Position numbers and translations under genes: made by a program. Source: Calliphora vicina (lineage: Eukaryota > Arthropoda > Insecta > Diptera > Calliphoridae). From it: a DNA stretch of 64,000 nt. The notes beneath the pieces were generated by a model. That model saw only the letters and a list, made by a program, of their open reading frames with translations. It was not told the DNA's origin and searched no databases. How positions within the stretch are numbered: the first letter of the stretch is position 1; each line of letters starts with the position of its first letter. The DNA lies in the NCBI RefSeq assembly GCF_958450345.1, contig NC_088782.1, forward strand, positions 122,309,980-122,373,979. The letters run 5' to 3'. Shown one piece after another: positions 1 through 12,550 of this stretch.

Positions 1-1500
1 AACGAAATAACATGAAATTTCTCATTAAAATACAAATTTACAATAAATTCTATGAACTGTATTACAATTAACACAAGTCCTTAAAAAACTTTGTAAAAAA
101 AATTAAAATTTTAACTTTTTTGTTCAGGTTTCCTTAAATTAATTACAAACACCATAATGTTCTCTCTAACCTTGCTTAATTTCAATCATGTTTTTTTAAC
201 TTTTACTTAACCAAAAGTGCAAAAATGTAGAAACATATCTAATTAATAATAATCATACGTCGTGGGTAACTTATTAAGTATTTTGCTTTAAAAACTTATT
301 TTTCTAAAGATAATTTAATAAAATTTCTTTTTAAAATACAAATTTACAATAATTTCTATGAGATGTGATGCAGTTAACATAATCTATAGAAAGAATTTAT
401 AAAATATTTTATTAAAGAAATTTAAAAAAAAAAAATATTTTTTTAATTAAAAAAAACTCCTTAAAAATTCCATGTACTTATTCGTATGTGTCAAGTGATT
501 GAAAAACAATATTGTTCTCTTTATCCTTACCAAATTTCAATTAAATTGTTTAACTTTTACTTAAGCAAAAGTTCAAAAATTCATATCTGATTAATAATAA
601 TCATACGTCGTGGGTGAAAAATTAAGTATTTTGCTTTAAAAACTTATTTTTCTAAAGATAATTTAATAAAATTTCTTTTTAAAATACAAATTGACAGTAA
701 TTTTTATGAGATGTGTTCCAGTAAACATAATTTATAAACTTAATTCATAAAATATTTAATTAAAAAAATGTTAAAAAAAAATATTTTTTTTTAATTAAAA
801 AAAACTCCTAAAAAATTTCATGTTTTTATTGGTATGTGTCAAGTGATTGCAAAACAATATTGTTCTGTTTATCCTTAACAAATTTCAATTAAATTGTTTA
901 ACTTTTACTTAAAGAAAAGTGCAAAATTGTAAAATCATATCGGATTAATAATACTCATACGTCGTGGGTGACAAATTAAGTATTTTGCTTTAAAAGAGAT
1001 GTTTTTAAAGAAAATTTCTATGAAATATGTTGCAATTTCTGGAATAATTGAGATAAATTCATTAACAAAATTTAAAAATTATAAATTTAAAGAAAATAAA
1101 CATCAGGAATAGCTTTTATCAACCAACAATATATTTCAATTAATTTAAAAAAAAAAAAAATATTTTTTGTTTAATTTAAAAAATTTAGTCGACTTCTGAA
1201 TTGGTTTTTTATTGAGAGTTTTCCAAAAACTTTCATATAAATTTTTTATCAAAACCAAATCAATTTTTACCTCATTAATCTTGAATTTCTATTGATTTTA
1301 ATAGAATTTCCTTTGATATTCATAATCTAATTTCAAGTTTGAAATGATTTCTTAACACTAGCCAAATTTCATTAAGATTGTTTAACAAAAACTATTAAAA
1401 ACGGCAATAATTAAAATTTGTCTAGATTTAATAATACTCATACGCTACCCATTACAGAAAATTTAATATTTCGAAAAACTTCGATATGAAACTAATTTTC
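1..1500. repeat. ~355-bp AT-rich tandem repeat, block 1
   Basis: Diverged tandem copies of a roughly 355-bp unit. The most conserved part is a tag reading CATACGTCGTGGGTGA followed by ATTAAGTATTTTGCTTTAAA. Tags fall near 257, 605, 957 and, strongly diverged, 1439, so spacing is about 350-360 bp and then longer. Between tags the copies share a TTTCTATGAGATGTG stretch and poly-A/T runs. It lies in the intron that follows the coding exon of the minus-strand gene. No coding potential is seen. Confidence 0.85.
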
Positions 1501-2339
1501 AGCTCGAATTCCTAAGAATATGGTTAACTGAAGTGAATTTATTTGATTTATGTTTACAAATTTTATATTGATCGTTAAGACCTTATTGTTTACATGAAAA
1601 TACTTATGCAAATACACTTACACATCAAATTTCTCGAATCTAAATACCTGTTAGATTATACATATATAAGTTTTCTAGTATTTATACTTTAAATCTTTTA
1701 CACAATTTACTACAATGTCCTTATATTTATTCATTTTCCTCTTACTCCCTATCAGCTCCTGTTGCATTTATTATTTTACTAACTAGAAATTTTTGTATTG
1801 ATTGTGTTAAGTCAAGTATTTGTAATTCAACATATCATCTCTTACACTTCTCTTATTTAAACTATAAGTAAATTTTATGTATACAAGTCCTGCTTGCTGT
1901 CTTTCCCTATATCCTTCTCCTAGTTTATACTTAGATATCAAAGTTTTCTGTATTCATTTCTGCATTATGCCTTTATTGAAAGCTGTAATATAATGGGAAT
2001 ATCTTGTATTCTTTATTTAAATGCAAAAAGGGTTAGAGAATGCCAAACACTTTATTCATTGTCTTATTACATACATATGTAGAAGTTTTGCTTAGAAACT
2101 GTAAGGCAAATTAGTATTTGTTTTAGTGCTAATTGAAAATTTGCTTAAAAAAAAAGAATTATTTTAAGTGAAAAGATTTTGTAAGGTTAAATGAAGATTA
2201 AAGAGAAGGAAGAAAACTTTACAAGAACATAAAATTAAACAGAAATTGTATGTAAATGAAATAAAAATTCTATTGGATTTAGCACATTCCAAGGCATGTT
2301 GAATTAATATTAACAAGACGAACTTAAGTTTATATTGTA
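1501..2339. other. AT-rich intronic spacer without recognised features
   Basis: This stretch separates two blocks of the ~355-bp repeat. It is low-complexity AT-rich sequence; I see no gene, RNA or repeat structure in it. Confidence 0.6.
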
Positions 2340-3720
2340 CAATTATTAGTCAATATTGTCCTCTTTATTCTTACTAAATTTCATAAAAAATCCTTAACTT
2401 TAATTTAATAAAATGTTAAATAATTAACAATCACATACAATTAATAATACTCATACGTCACGTAAGACAATTTAAGAATTTTGCTTTAAATGGATTGAGC
2501 TAAAGAAAATTTAATACAATTTCTTATTAAAATAAACATTTACACACATTTCTATGAATTGCCTTACAATTCACACTATACTGCATATAAATGATTTGAT
2601 TTCTAACAGAAATAAAAAAATTTAAAAAAAAAATTATTTTTAAAATTTTAAAAAAATTCATATAAAAAATCATATGAATTCCAATATTACAGGCAATTAG
2701 AAGTACATATTGTCCTCTTTATTCTTACAAAATTTCATAAAAATTCCTTAACTTTTACTTAACAAAATGTTAAATAACTAGCAAGCACATTAAAATAATA
2801 ATACTCATACGTCACGGTAAACAAATTAAGTATTTTGCTTTAAAAGAGCTGTGCCTTAACAAAATAACATGAAATTTTTCATTAAAATAAAAATTTATGT
2901 TAAATTCTATGAACTGTGTGACAATTAACACAAGTCCCTAAAAAAATGTTAAGAAAATTTCAAAAGTTCAAAATATGAACTGATTTTATTCAGTTTTATT
3001 TAAATTAATTAATCAATTTTTTACAAACTCAATAAGTCTATATTGTTCTCTCTAACCTTGCCAAATTTCAATCATGTTCTTTAACATTTACTTAACCAAT
3101 ATTGCAAAAATGTAGAAACATATCTAATTAATAATAATCATACGTTGTGGGTGACTTATTAAGTATTTTGCTTTAAAAACTTATTTTCCTAAAGGAAATT
3201 TTATCTTTTTCTCTTTAAAATACAAATTCACAGTAATTTCTATGAGATGTATTGCAATTAACATAATTTATAGAACGATTTCATAAAATATTTTCAAAAC
3301 GAAAATAAAAAAAAATATTTTTGTTTAAAAAAAAATATTATTTTTTAAATAAAAAACTCAGAAAAATATCATGTTTTTATACATATGTGTCAAGTGATTG
3401 CAAAACAATATTGTTCTCTTTATTCTTACCAAATTTCAATTAAATTGTTTAACTTTTACTTAAAGAAAAGTGCAAAAATGTAGAAACATATTTAATTAAT
3501 AATACTCATACGTCGTGGGTGTATTATTAAGTATTTTGCTTTAAAAACTAATTTTCGTAAAGGAAATTTTATCTTTTTCTCTTTAACATAAAAATTCACA
3601 GTCATTTCTATAAGATGTGTTGCAGTTAACATAATCTATAAAATGAATTCATACAATATGTTGAAAACGAAATTTAAAAAAAAAAAATTTTTTTTAAAAT
3701 TAAAAAAAAAAAAATTTAGT
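2340..3720. repeat. ~355-bp AT-rich tandem repeat, block 2
   Basis: Continuation of the satellite seen at the window start, with tags near 2450, 2803, 3139 and 3508 (spacing about 335-370 bp). Two subtypes are visible. One carries CATACGTCACG and a segment reading AACATGAAATTTTTCATT that also opens the window. The other carries CATACGTCGTGGGTG followed by AAAAACTTATTTTCCTAAAG. Alternating subtypes suggest amplification of a dimer. Confidence 0.85.
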
Positions 3721-3837
3721 TAAAATTTCCTATAATATATAAAGAAAAGCAAAAGAAATAAAACCAAAATTATAAATTTTTTAATAAAAACAAATTTATT
3801 TAATTAAAAAAAAAATATCCAAAAATTCCAAAAAATT

Positions 3838-3839
3838 AC
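3838..3839 (-). other. Splice donor at the end of the coding exon
   Basis: On the minus strand the exon reads AGATTGCAG and then GTAATTTTT, a good 5' splice site (CAG|GTAATT). Translation past it gives only a short run of Phe/Trp and a stop from poly-A/T, so the frame almost certainly leaves the exon here, in phase 0 after Gln674. This makes everything below 3838 an intron. Confidence 0.8.
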
Positions 3840-5861
3840 CTGCAATCTGGAGGAGGGCGGTGACACCACCAAACATATCTGCATGGTTGCCCTTAAGAAC
3901 TCCTCTCTCCTGGCATTAAGATCCTTTAAAGGATTCGTTGTGGGCACCGCTATGGGTGAGGTAACAGCCTGTTGTTTAAATGGTCCCGTACGTTTGTTAA
4001 GACTACTCGAAGACGAGGTACGCTGAGGCGGGGAAGAAGACGTCACTGTGGTGGAGGGTAGAAATGGATTAAGACTACGTACTAAATTGCAAGAGGAAGT
4101 TTTGGTGACATTTTTATGCTGAGGAATGCAGGAGCTAGGGTCACTGCCCAACGATTTGGGTGCTGGCGATTGCTGGAAAAGCTGCTGTTGTTGTTGCTGC
4201 TGTTGAGGAAAATTTAACTTGGTGGGTGTGCTTAGAGAAAATAACTTTCTTTTATGTTTGCCAGGCGTGGTCACAGATGCCGAACAGCTTAAAGATTGGG
4301 CCTGCAGTTGGGGTTCCAAATTGTGTGGGGCATATTCACTATGGGTAGATTCTTGAGAACCTGTGCGACTGTAAATGGGGGTGGGTAGCTGTGCGGAATG
4401 GGTGCCTATTCTATATTTCACAGAGGTAACATTAGAATCCAATTCATCCTCTAACTCACGATCTTCCTCCTCCTCTTCATAGGTGCTATGATATGTGCGA
4501 GCGGTTATCTCCGGCAAAAAGGGATTATTGGGCGAAGCTAAGGTATATTGATAATAATTCTTCATAGAGCCATTGTTTTCTGCAACTGTTACATGCTGTG
4601 TTTCATTATCATGACTTAGCTGCAAAATATCCTCATTTCCGGGAGGATTATTGGAAGTAGAGGGAAAGTTACACAGATTCTCCCATTCCCCCGAGGAAGA
4701 ATTAAAAGAGGAGGCGGTAAAACCTTCATTGGAGTGACCCTGTATGCTGCGTGAACTTTCATTGCTGGATTTAAAGAGAAAGTTTTGCAGACGTGTCAAT
4801 TTGGCGGCCGTACTACTCTCACTGGCTGTGCTGCAGCTGCGGCTGGCTGTGGTTACAGGCGGGTGTTCATAATCACTTTTACTGCTACTCTGCTGCTGCA
4901 AGCATTTGCGATTGTCATTGTTAGCGGCACGATTAGCTGGAGTGTTAGAGGCTGGGTTGGTATTTGTGCTAGTACTTAGTTCAGCCCCCATATTGTTATT
5001 GTTCATATGCCACGCCCAATAGCTAATACTAGTGGTAGGACTCTCACAGAAGTTACTCTCCAATGAGGTGCTGGAATTGGTAGTGGCCACACTACTTAGA
5101 TGGCGGTAGGCAAATTCCGGCGGAGTACTTTCGTCAGGACTGTCTAACAATAAAGCCGGATTGATGTGACCCCCCAAACCAGGCAAATTGGTTAAAGAGA
5201 ATATGGAAGCAGAGTTCTGTAGCTGTTGCTGCAAAGGCCTTAAACTGCTGCTTCTCTCCTGGGCTGCTGTCAGATCTCCAGGATCCTTTTTATCCTGCCT
5301 TTTAATTTCCAGCGACTTGTGTTCGCCTCTTCTAAAGCTGCGCCTTAACTTTTCGGCAAATTTCGATTCTTTATGCGTTTTGGTTTTCAGTTTCTCAGTC
5401 TTATCTTTGGGGTTCTTATCGCACCCATCATTCTCCAATAGTTTCTCGTGCATTGGTAAATCTATGGCAGAATGTATGTGTTTAATTGTTGAAGAAGTGT
5501 TATTGCAGTTGCTGTGTTGGTGGTTGCTATTGGTCTTGGGTTTTTCGTTGCTCAAATTCGTTAATAATGCTGCGCTGCTGGTGACAGCGTTTTGCATAAA
5601 TTGTTTACAGTAAGTGGGCGGTGGTGTAGCAAAACCTCCTCCCATTACGTCCTGTAATTCCTGGTGTGCTGACGTGCTCAACAAATCCTCACAGTGGTGA
5701 TCATCGAAATTTTCGGTAGATCTTTGTAATTTATAACGTTTGGTTTTGTTTACAACTTGGGTTTGTTCTTGTGTATTAATTATTGTTGTTGGGTTTATAG
5801 AAGTTGTTGTGGTAGTTGCTTTATTTTTACTGCTTGTTTTCAGTATGGGTAAATTATCCAT
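3840..5861 (-). CDS. N-terminal coding exon of a large disordered protein (partial gene)
   Basis: An uninterrupted 674-codon reading frame, far less AT-rich than its surroundings; I do not recognise the gene. The product is dominated by Ser, Thr, Asn and Gln and looks intrinsically disordered, with no signal peptide or membrane segment. Visible parts are a basic patch at about residues 152-192 containing KLRRSFRRGEHKS, an acidic run EEEEEDRELEDELD at 462-475, a poly-Gln tract at 553-560, and two NPF tripeptides (446-448 and 598-600), a motif known to bind EH-domain endocytic proteins. The most protein-like block is the end, LNARREEFLRATMQICLVV (about 648-666), which probably continues into a folded domain in the next exon. 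ATG at 5861 is the first Met after the splice acceptor. A signalling or scaffold protein is possible; that is inference. The remaining exons lie below position 1. Confidence 0.85.
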
Positions 5862-5879
5862 AATATTTTGCTCTTATTT
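5862..5879 (-). other. 5' UTR segment between splice acceptor and start codon
   Basis: The minus strand reads TTTTTTTTTTAG, then AAATAAGAGCAAAATATT, then ATG. The T-rich tract and AG at 5881/5880 make a good 3' splice site, so the exon probably begins at 5879 with a very short untranslated stretch. If so, the 5' end of the gene lies upstream, beyond a long intron. The alternative is a transcription start within the next few kilobases, for which I see no clear promoter. Confidence 0.6.
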
Positions 5880-5881
5880 CT

Positions 5882-6339
5882 AAAAAAAAAATTTTGTGTT
5901 TTTTTTTTTAATTTATCGTTTTTTTATTTGTTTGTTATATGAAGACTTAAATTTGTTTTTTTCTAAAAGTTTTTGGTTTTTCTTTTTGTATTTTAATCCT
6001 AGAAAGAAGCGTTTTGATTTCCCCTAATTTTTGTAGGTTTTGTTTTTCGTCGATTTTTCTTTTTCAATAAAAAATAAACTCTACAAGTTATATATTTTTT
6101 TGGTTGTATTTAAAAACTATTTTTTTTTTTTGTTAAATATAAAAAAAAAACATCAAAAGTTAAAGCCCAGTTTGCTTATTCGAGTAATAAAGTTTTGGTT
6201 TTTTGCTGGAATTGAAGAAGAAAAGATAAAAATTTATTAATTTAGAGACATTTTAAACATATTTATGAAAACTCCTAAAAATATGCTACAGTTTTTAGGC
6301 TTAAAGTGCAAAAAATTAATAATTTAACAGAAAATAAGT
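5882..6339. other. Spacer upstream of the coding exon
   Basis: AT-rich sequence with long T and A runs that serve as the pyrimidine tract of the acceptor on the minus strand. The only recognisable signal is a Su(Hw)-like motif at 6272-6288, listed separately. Confidence 0.5.
6272..6288 (+). promoter_or_regulatory. Su(Hw)-like motif 1
   Basis: Reads CTCCTAAAAATATGCTA, and is followed at 6291 by TTTTTAGGCTTAA, which resembles a second half in the opposite sense. It is the copy nearest the coding exon; none was found between here and position 1. Confidence 0.5.
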
Positions 6340-9200
6340 ATTTTTCATATAAATTACATTGTTTACGTCGTGTAAATGATTAAGTAAATTACTAAAACTT
6401 TTACTTTATCTCTTGTAAATAATAAACAGTAATTTTTATTATTAAATTGAACATTTTTAGGTATTATTTACATTGTTTACATAATGTAAACAATTCAAAT
6501 TTGTCTATATTTCAACCAAATATATGTCAAAACTTTTCAATTTTATCATAATAGAAGAATTTAATTTATTTTACCTGCTTTACATATTTGTTGACATGAG
6601 GTAAACAATTAAAATTTTAGCATTTCATCTTGAGAATATATTTATATCTTTATAATTTATTATTTTTCGTATAAATCACATTGTTTACATCGTGTAAATG
6701 ATTGTTTACATAAGGTAAATTACTAAAAATTTTACTTTTTCTCTTGTAAATGATCATAAATACTTTTTATTATTAAATTTGACATTCTCAGGTATTATTT
6801 ACATTGTTTGCACAATGTTTACATAATGTAAACAACTCAAAATAGTGCCTATTTTAACCGAATATGTGTGAAATCTTTGCAATTTGATCATAATAGGTAA
6901 AATTAATTTATTTTACCTGCTTTACACAGTTGTTGACATGAGGTAAACAATAAAAATTGTAGCATTTCATCTTGAGAAAATATTTATATCATTATAATTT
7001 ATTATTTTTTTAAATAAATTGCATTGTTTACATTATTTACACGATTGTTTACATAAGGTAAATAATAATTTTTGTTTTATTTTCACTTTCCAAGTAATTT
7101 AAATAATGTTTATTATTAAACTTGTTGTTTTTCGTATTATTTACACATTGTTTACATAATGTAAACAATTCAAAATTGTGTTTATTTTAAGTAAAAAATC
7201 AAGAAAATTTTTAATTTTATAAATTTCAAGAGAATTTTAATTGTTTACATTATTTACTTGATAGTTTACACAATGTAAACAATTTAAAATTTTCATTTTG
7301 AAATAATAAATGGTTTTTAATAATTTGTATTTTTAAATTTTACCATTTTTATAATTAATTACATTGTTTACATCATATTTGCATGAGGTAAACAATTCAA
7401 ATATGCATCTACCTTAAGCACAAACTCTTTAAAATGTTGAATTATAAAGTCATGGGGAAATGTACTAATTGTTTACATTATTTCCATGATTGTTTACATA
7501 ATGTAAAGAATACAAATTTGTAATTTTAACTTGATAAGAAGGATTTTTATGTTAAATTTTAATTTTTTTTGCTATTATTTACATTGTTTACCCAATATTT
7601 ACATGAGGTAAACAATTGTAAATTATCTGTATGTTAACCACAAACCTTTAATTGTTTGAAATTGTAAAATTTTAGGGAAATTTTAATTTTTTTACATACT
7701 TTACCCGATTGTTTACTCCAGGTAAATAATAAAAATTGTATAATTTATATTTCAAAATATAGAAATATAACTAAGTAGCCTTTAAAATTATTTTTTTTGT
7801 TTAAATTTCATTGTTTACACATTTGTTTACACAATGTAAACAATTAAAATTTCAACTTTAAATTTGATAAAGAGACTAAAATATACTTTTTTCCTACATT
7901 TTAACCTTTTTTGTTATAATTTACATTGTGTAACCATTATTTACACGATGTAAACAATTCAAAATTGTTGCTAATTTAAGCAAAAACACTATAAAATGTT
8001 GATTTTAAACATCATTAGGAAATAATTTAAAAGTTTACATTGTTTACACTACTGTAATGTAAACAATTAAATTTGTATCTGAAATGGAAATAACGAAAGT
8101 TATTACCTTTAATTTTTTTCAATATTTATTATAAATAACGTTTTTTACATGGTTTACATGACTGTTGACATAATGTAAACAATTGATAGTGGTCATTTAA
8201 ACGTCTTTATGAATTTATATCATGAAATTAGGCCTTTATTAGGTATTGTTTACATTGATTACAGCATATTTACATGAGGTAAACTATTTCCAAATACCTC
8301 TATTGTCCACCAAATACTCTTTCAAATCTAAATTTTAAAATTTTTAAAGTACCAATTTAATTGTTTACATTGTTTACATGGTTTTTGACATCAAGTAAAC
8401 AACTAAAATTTATTATTTTAACTTGCTAAGAAGGTCATAATATTTGTGTCTGCATATTTTTGTATTAATTGCTTCGTTTACATTCTTTACACGATTGTTG
8501 ACATCATGTAAACAATTGAAATTTTACGTTTTAATCATTTAAATCATTAAATTTGGTTTTTATTTGCTATTATTTACATTGTTTACCCATTATATACATA
8601 AGGTAAACAATTGAAAATTCAAGGTAAACAAGTCTATAATGTTTGTATTACTAACACAAACTCTTTAAAGATTTCAATTTGAATAGTTTTAGGTTGATTT
8701 TTATTCTTTACATGATTGTTTACACAAAGTAAACATTTCAAATTTGAGCAGTTTATCCGATAATTACATTGTTTACATGATTATATTATGTAAATAATTC
8801 TTATTTTTGAATTTCTTGATAAGAAAACAATAATAAATTGTATTATTAAATGTTACCTTAAATTTAACATTATTTACATTGTTTACACAAAACTTTACAA
8901 AAGGTAAACAATTGAAAATTTGAGGTAATCAATTGAAAATTGTCTATATTTGGAACCCAAAATTTTTTTTTTAAATAAACAATACAAAATTGAATTTTAC
9001 ATGAGGTAAACAATTGAAAATTTGAGGTAAACTATACAGAATTGTCTATATTTTACTTTTTAAAGTATTTAATTTTCATATTTTTTTACATTCTTTACAC
9101 CACAATTGACACAAGAAGCTCCAACTCCAAAAAAAAAAAAAATTGTTCATAATTTACATTATTTACCTTAAGTAAACTTATAGATTTTAGCCCAGTTGTA
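6340..9200. repeat. Palindrome array built on TTGTTTAC / GTAAACAA
   Basis: About 2.9 kb in which inverted pairs such as TTGTTTACATAATGTAAACA recur every 90-150 bp. At the left end a higher-order unit of roughly 330-345 bp is clear (starts near 6345, 6668 and 7013), containing three palindromes and shared linkers such as TAGCATTTCATCTTGAGAA and TTATTTTACCTGCTTTACA. Further right the units shorten to about 260 bp and diverge. TTGTTTAC is the known forkhead/FOXO-type binding core, so the array holds several dozen candidate sites. No open reading frame of interest is present. Confidence 0.85.
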
Positions 9201-10550
9201 ACTGTTAGTCTCCTCCCTTTTATGCCAATTTCCTTAAATATTATTTTTGCAATAATAATTTCACTCTACTTCAACAAATTATCTTTTGCTGTTATTAATT
9301 TACACACCACACACAACATTTCTTCTTTATTTGTTATGGTTGTTTACATTTGTCCTTGCCATTTGTTCATGGACAAGCAGGCAAGGCAGGCAGGCAGCAG
9401 AGTGTGTAAAAATTACATTTATAAATTTTTAATTTTATTGTCTTTTTCTAAGTAAACACGTTCGTTTTTGTACACTTCCACTCTTCAGCTCGTTAGAATG
9501 CACATTATTTGGGGAATCTGATAAAGTAAATATAGTTATTTTAACACAACTACAACAATATACAATTACCACAAATGTAGAGTACACATATAGTTTACAT
9601 ATGTAAACAAACATATACATACGAGTGTGTATGTGTGTGTAAACAATGATTAGTTCTAATGTTGTAAACGAAACTAATTGAAATTGTTTATGAAATATAA
9701 AGCTCTCTATCTACATGATGTCTATAAAATGAAAACAGATGTACGTGTTTTAAAATTTTGTTTATATTTATTTTTTTGGAATTTTTGGAAAGGTTGTTGG
9801 GGAAGGGAGAGTTACCGCAAAAACCTTTTGAAACTAATAAATAAACAAATTTAAGGGTAAGCCTTAAAATGCTGAAAATTTTAAAATTACACAAGGTAAA
9901 ATTATTGTTTTACACAAAACATGTCAAATATTCGCTTAAACTTTTGAAATTTTTCAATAGTTTTTAATTTTTTTATCAAGATTTTTATTTCTAATTTTCT
10001 TAATTTTAAGGCTCCCTCTTAAAAAAAAAACTAAAAATTTCCGTATGTCCTCTAAAACCATCACATATTTAAACATGATATCATTAGGAAATTATACCCC
10101 CGCAACAACACAATTATCTCAAAACACAAACACTCTCTCACTCACTCTCTTATAGCAATCACACTTAACAAATTTTGAAATGAAAACCTCATCGAAAAAA
10201 TAAAATTAAAAAAAAAGACTGACACGAAACGGAAATAAAGCGCAGCAACAGAAAAACAAGTGACAAAATTTGTCATCATAATGAAAAGCGGAAATGTTGG
10301 GGATAATAAACCCCAGAGTAACATGACACGGGCCACATGAGCACCACAACTCCATTCAAACCCCCCCCCAACAACAACATTATAATTTGTTTTAAAAATT
10401 TTCAATTCTAACTGAAGCAAGGAAACAACATATAACACAACAAAAAGGCGGTTATTTTTTTTAATATTTAAAAACATAAGTGTATGTGATTAATAAAATT
10501 CTTATTTTGAAGCATTTTTTGCTCTTCTTTTCAATGTTAAAGTATACATG

Positions 10551-10569
10551 CCCCTAAAGGTATGCTTTA
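10551..10569 (+). promoter_or_regulatory. Su(Hw)-like motif 2
   Basis: Reads CCCCTAAAGGTATGCTTTA. Confidence 0.5.
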
Positions 10570-10779
10570 GAATATGTATTATAAAGAAGCAGCCTGTGTG
10601 TGTGCTTTTCTGCTAAAACCTTATACCTGAGCATTTTGCCTTTAATATTTATATATATTTTTATATGAAAAGAATTTTTTGTTTGAAATATTTATACTAT
10701 GTTTCTTTGTAAGTGTAGTTGTTTTCTTTTATGGCCATTTCTTTTTTTTTTATTTTGTGGGGGTTTTATAGTTTTCTGT

Positions 10780-10796
10780 TGTATACTTTTAGGCAT
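10780..10796 (-). promoter_or_regulatory. Su(Hw)-like motif 3
   Basis: The plus strand reads TGTATACTTTTAGGCAT; the motif runs on the minus strand. Confidence 0.5.
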
Positions 10797-10815
10797 GAAT
10801 ATGTATATTATTATA

Positions 10816-10832
10816 CACCTAAATGTATGCTA
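10816..10832 (+). promoter_or_regulatory. Su(Hw)-like motif 4
   Basis: Reads CACCTAAATGTATGCTA. It lies 20 bp from motif 3 in opposite orientation, about 110 bp from the start of the 35-bp satellite. Confidence 0.5.
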
Positions 10833-10940
10833 GAAATTCATGTGGTTAATATTTGAAATGAAGGTAGTTGTTATAGAAAAGGAGATCTAAGGCAATGAAA
10901 AATGTTTAAGGAAATGTTATAGAAATTTGGATACAAATCT

Positions 10941-12550
10941 TAGGTCTTTATGGAGTTCAATTTTGGCATCAATTGTAGGTCTTTATGGAGTTAAATTTTA
11001 GCTTCAATTGTAGGTCTGTATGGAGTTCAATTTTGGCATCAATTGTAGGTCTTTATAAAGTTAAATTTTAGCTTCAATCATAGGTCTTTATAAAGTTTAA
11101 TTTAAGCTTGAATAGTAGGTCTTTATGGAGTTCAATTTTAGCTTCAATCGCAGGTCCTTATGGAGTTCAAGTTTAGCTTTAATCGTAGGTCTTTATAAAG
11201 TTTAATTTTAGCTTCAATTCTAGGTCTTTATGGAGTTAAATTTTGGCTTCAGTCGTAGGACTTTATAAAGTTCAATTTTAGCTTCAATCGTAGGTATTTA
11301 TGAAGTTAAATTTTAGCTTCGATCGAAGGTCTTTAAGTTGTTCAAATTTAGCTTTAATCGTAGATCTTTACGGAGTTAAATTTTAACTTCAATCGTAGGA
11401 CTTTGTGGAGTTCAATTTTAGCTTCAATCGTAGGTCTTTATGGAGTTCAATTTTAGCTTCAGTCGTAGGACTTTATAAAGTTCAATTTTAGCTTCAATCG
11501 TAGGTATTTATAAAGTTAAATTTTAGCTTCGATCGAAGGTCTTTAAGTTGTTCAAATTTAGCTTCAATCGTAGGTCTTTATGGAGTTCAATTTTAACTTC
11601 AATCATAGGTCTTTATAAAGTTAAATTTTAGCTTCAATCGTAGGTCTTTATGTTGTTCAAATTTAGCTTCAATCGTAGGCCTTTATGGAGTTCAATTTTA
11701 GCTTCAATCGTAGGTCTTTATGGATTTCAATTTTAGCTTCAATCGTAGGCCTTTATGGAGTTCAATTTTAGCTTCGATCGAAGGTCTTTAAGTTGTTCAA
11801 ATTTAGCTTCAATCGTAGGTCTTTATGGAGTTAAATTTTAGCTTCAATCGTAGGCCTTTATGGAGTTAAATTTTAGCTTCAATCGAAGGTGTATAAATAG
11901 TTCAATTTTAGCTTCAATCGCAGGTCTTTATGGAGTTCAATTTTAGCTTCAATCGAAGGTGTATATGGAGTTAAATTTTAGCTTCAATCGTAGGTCTTTA
12001 TGGAGTTCAATTTTTGCTTCAATCATAGGTCTTTATAAAGTTCAATTTTAGCTTCAATCGCAGGTCTTTATGGAGTTCAATTTTAGCTGCGAACGAAGGC
12101 TTTATAAATTTAAATTTTAGCTTCAATCGTAGGTCTTTATAAATTTAAATTTTAGCTTCAAACGTAGGTCTTTATATACTTCAATTTTAGCTTTAATAGT
12201 AGGTCTCTATGGAGTTAAATTTTAGCTTCAATCGTAGGTCTTTATAAATTTAAATTTTAGCTTCAATCGTAGGTCTTTATGGAGTTCAATTTTTGCTTCA
12301 ATCCTAGGTCTTTATAAAGTTCAATTTTAGCTTGAATCGTAGGTCTTTATGAAGTTCAATTTTAGCTTAAATCGCAGGTCTTTATGGAGTTCAAGTTTAG
12401 CTTTAATCGTAGGTCTTTATGAAGTTCAATTTAAGCTTCAATAGTAGGTCTCTATGGAGTTAAATTTTAGATTCACTTGAAGGTCTTTATGGAGTTAAAT
12501 TTTAGCTTCAATCGCAGGTCTTTATGCAGTTCAATATTAGCTTCAGTATT
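10941..12550. repeat. 35-bp satellite, block 1
   Basis: About 46 copies of a 35-bp unit made of TAGGTCTTTATGGAGTTC followed by AATTTTAGCTTCAATCG. Variants at the GGAG (AAAG, AAAT, TTGT) and CAATCG positions are shared between non-adjacent copies, for example AAGTTGTTCAAATTTAGCTT at 11336, 11546 and 11792, which indicates higher-order amplification. It decays to the right over 12550-12660. There is no coding frame. Confidence 0.95.

Larger units (their letters stand above)
9201..10940. other. Complex spacer with three Su(Hw)-like motifs
   Basis: AT-rich but less repetitive than its flanks. It contains a (G/C)AGGCA-rich patch around 9380-9405, a CTCTCTCACTCACTCTCTT run at 10131-10151 that reads GAGAG on the minus strand (possible GAGA-factor type sequence), and three Su(Hw)-like motifs near its right end, close to the 35-bp array. 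I see no convincing coding exon; the short open frames here have no sensible composition. Confidence 0.5.

Noticed and set aside
3804..3839. Extension of the main coding frame by 11 codons to a stop
   Set aside because: These codons (Val-Ile-Phe-Trp and a Phe run) lie beyond a good GT splice donor and read poly-T; they are intronic.
10142..10477. 111-codon minus-strand frame with hydrophobic composition
   Set aside because: It is a Phe/Val-rich reading of AT-rich DNA, with a C run supplying the Gly stretch. There is no domain, no splice sites and no codon bias like that of the 3840-5861 exon.
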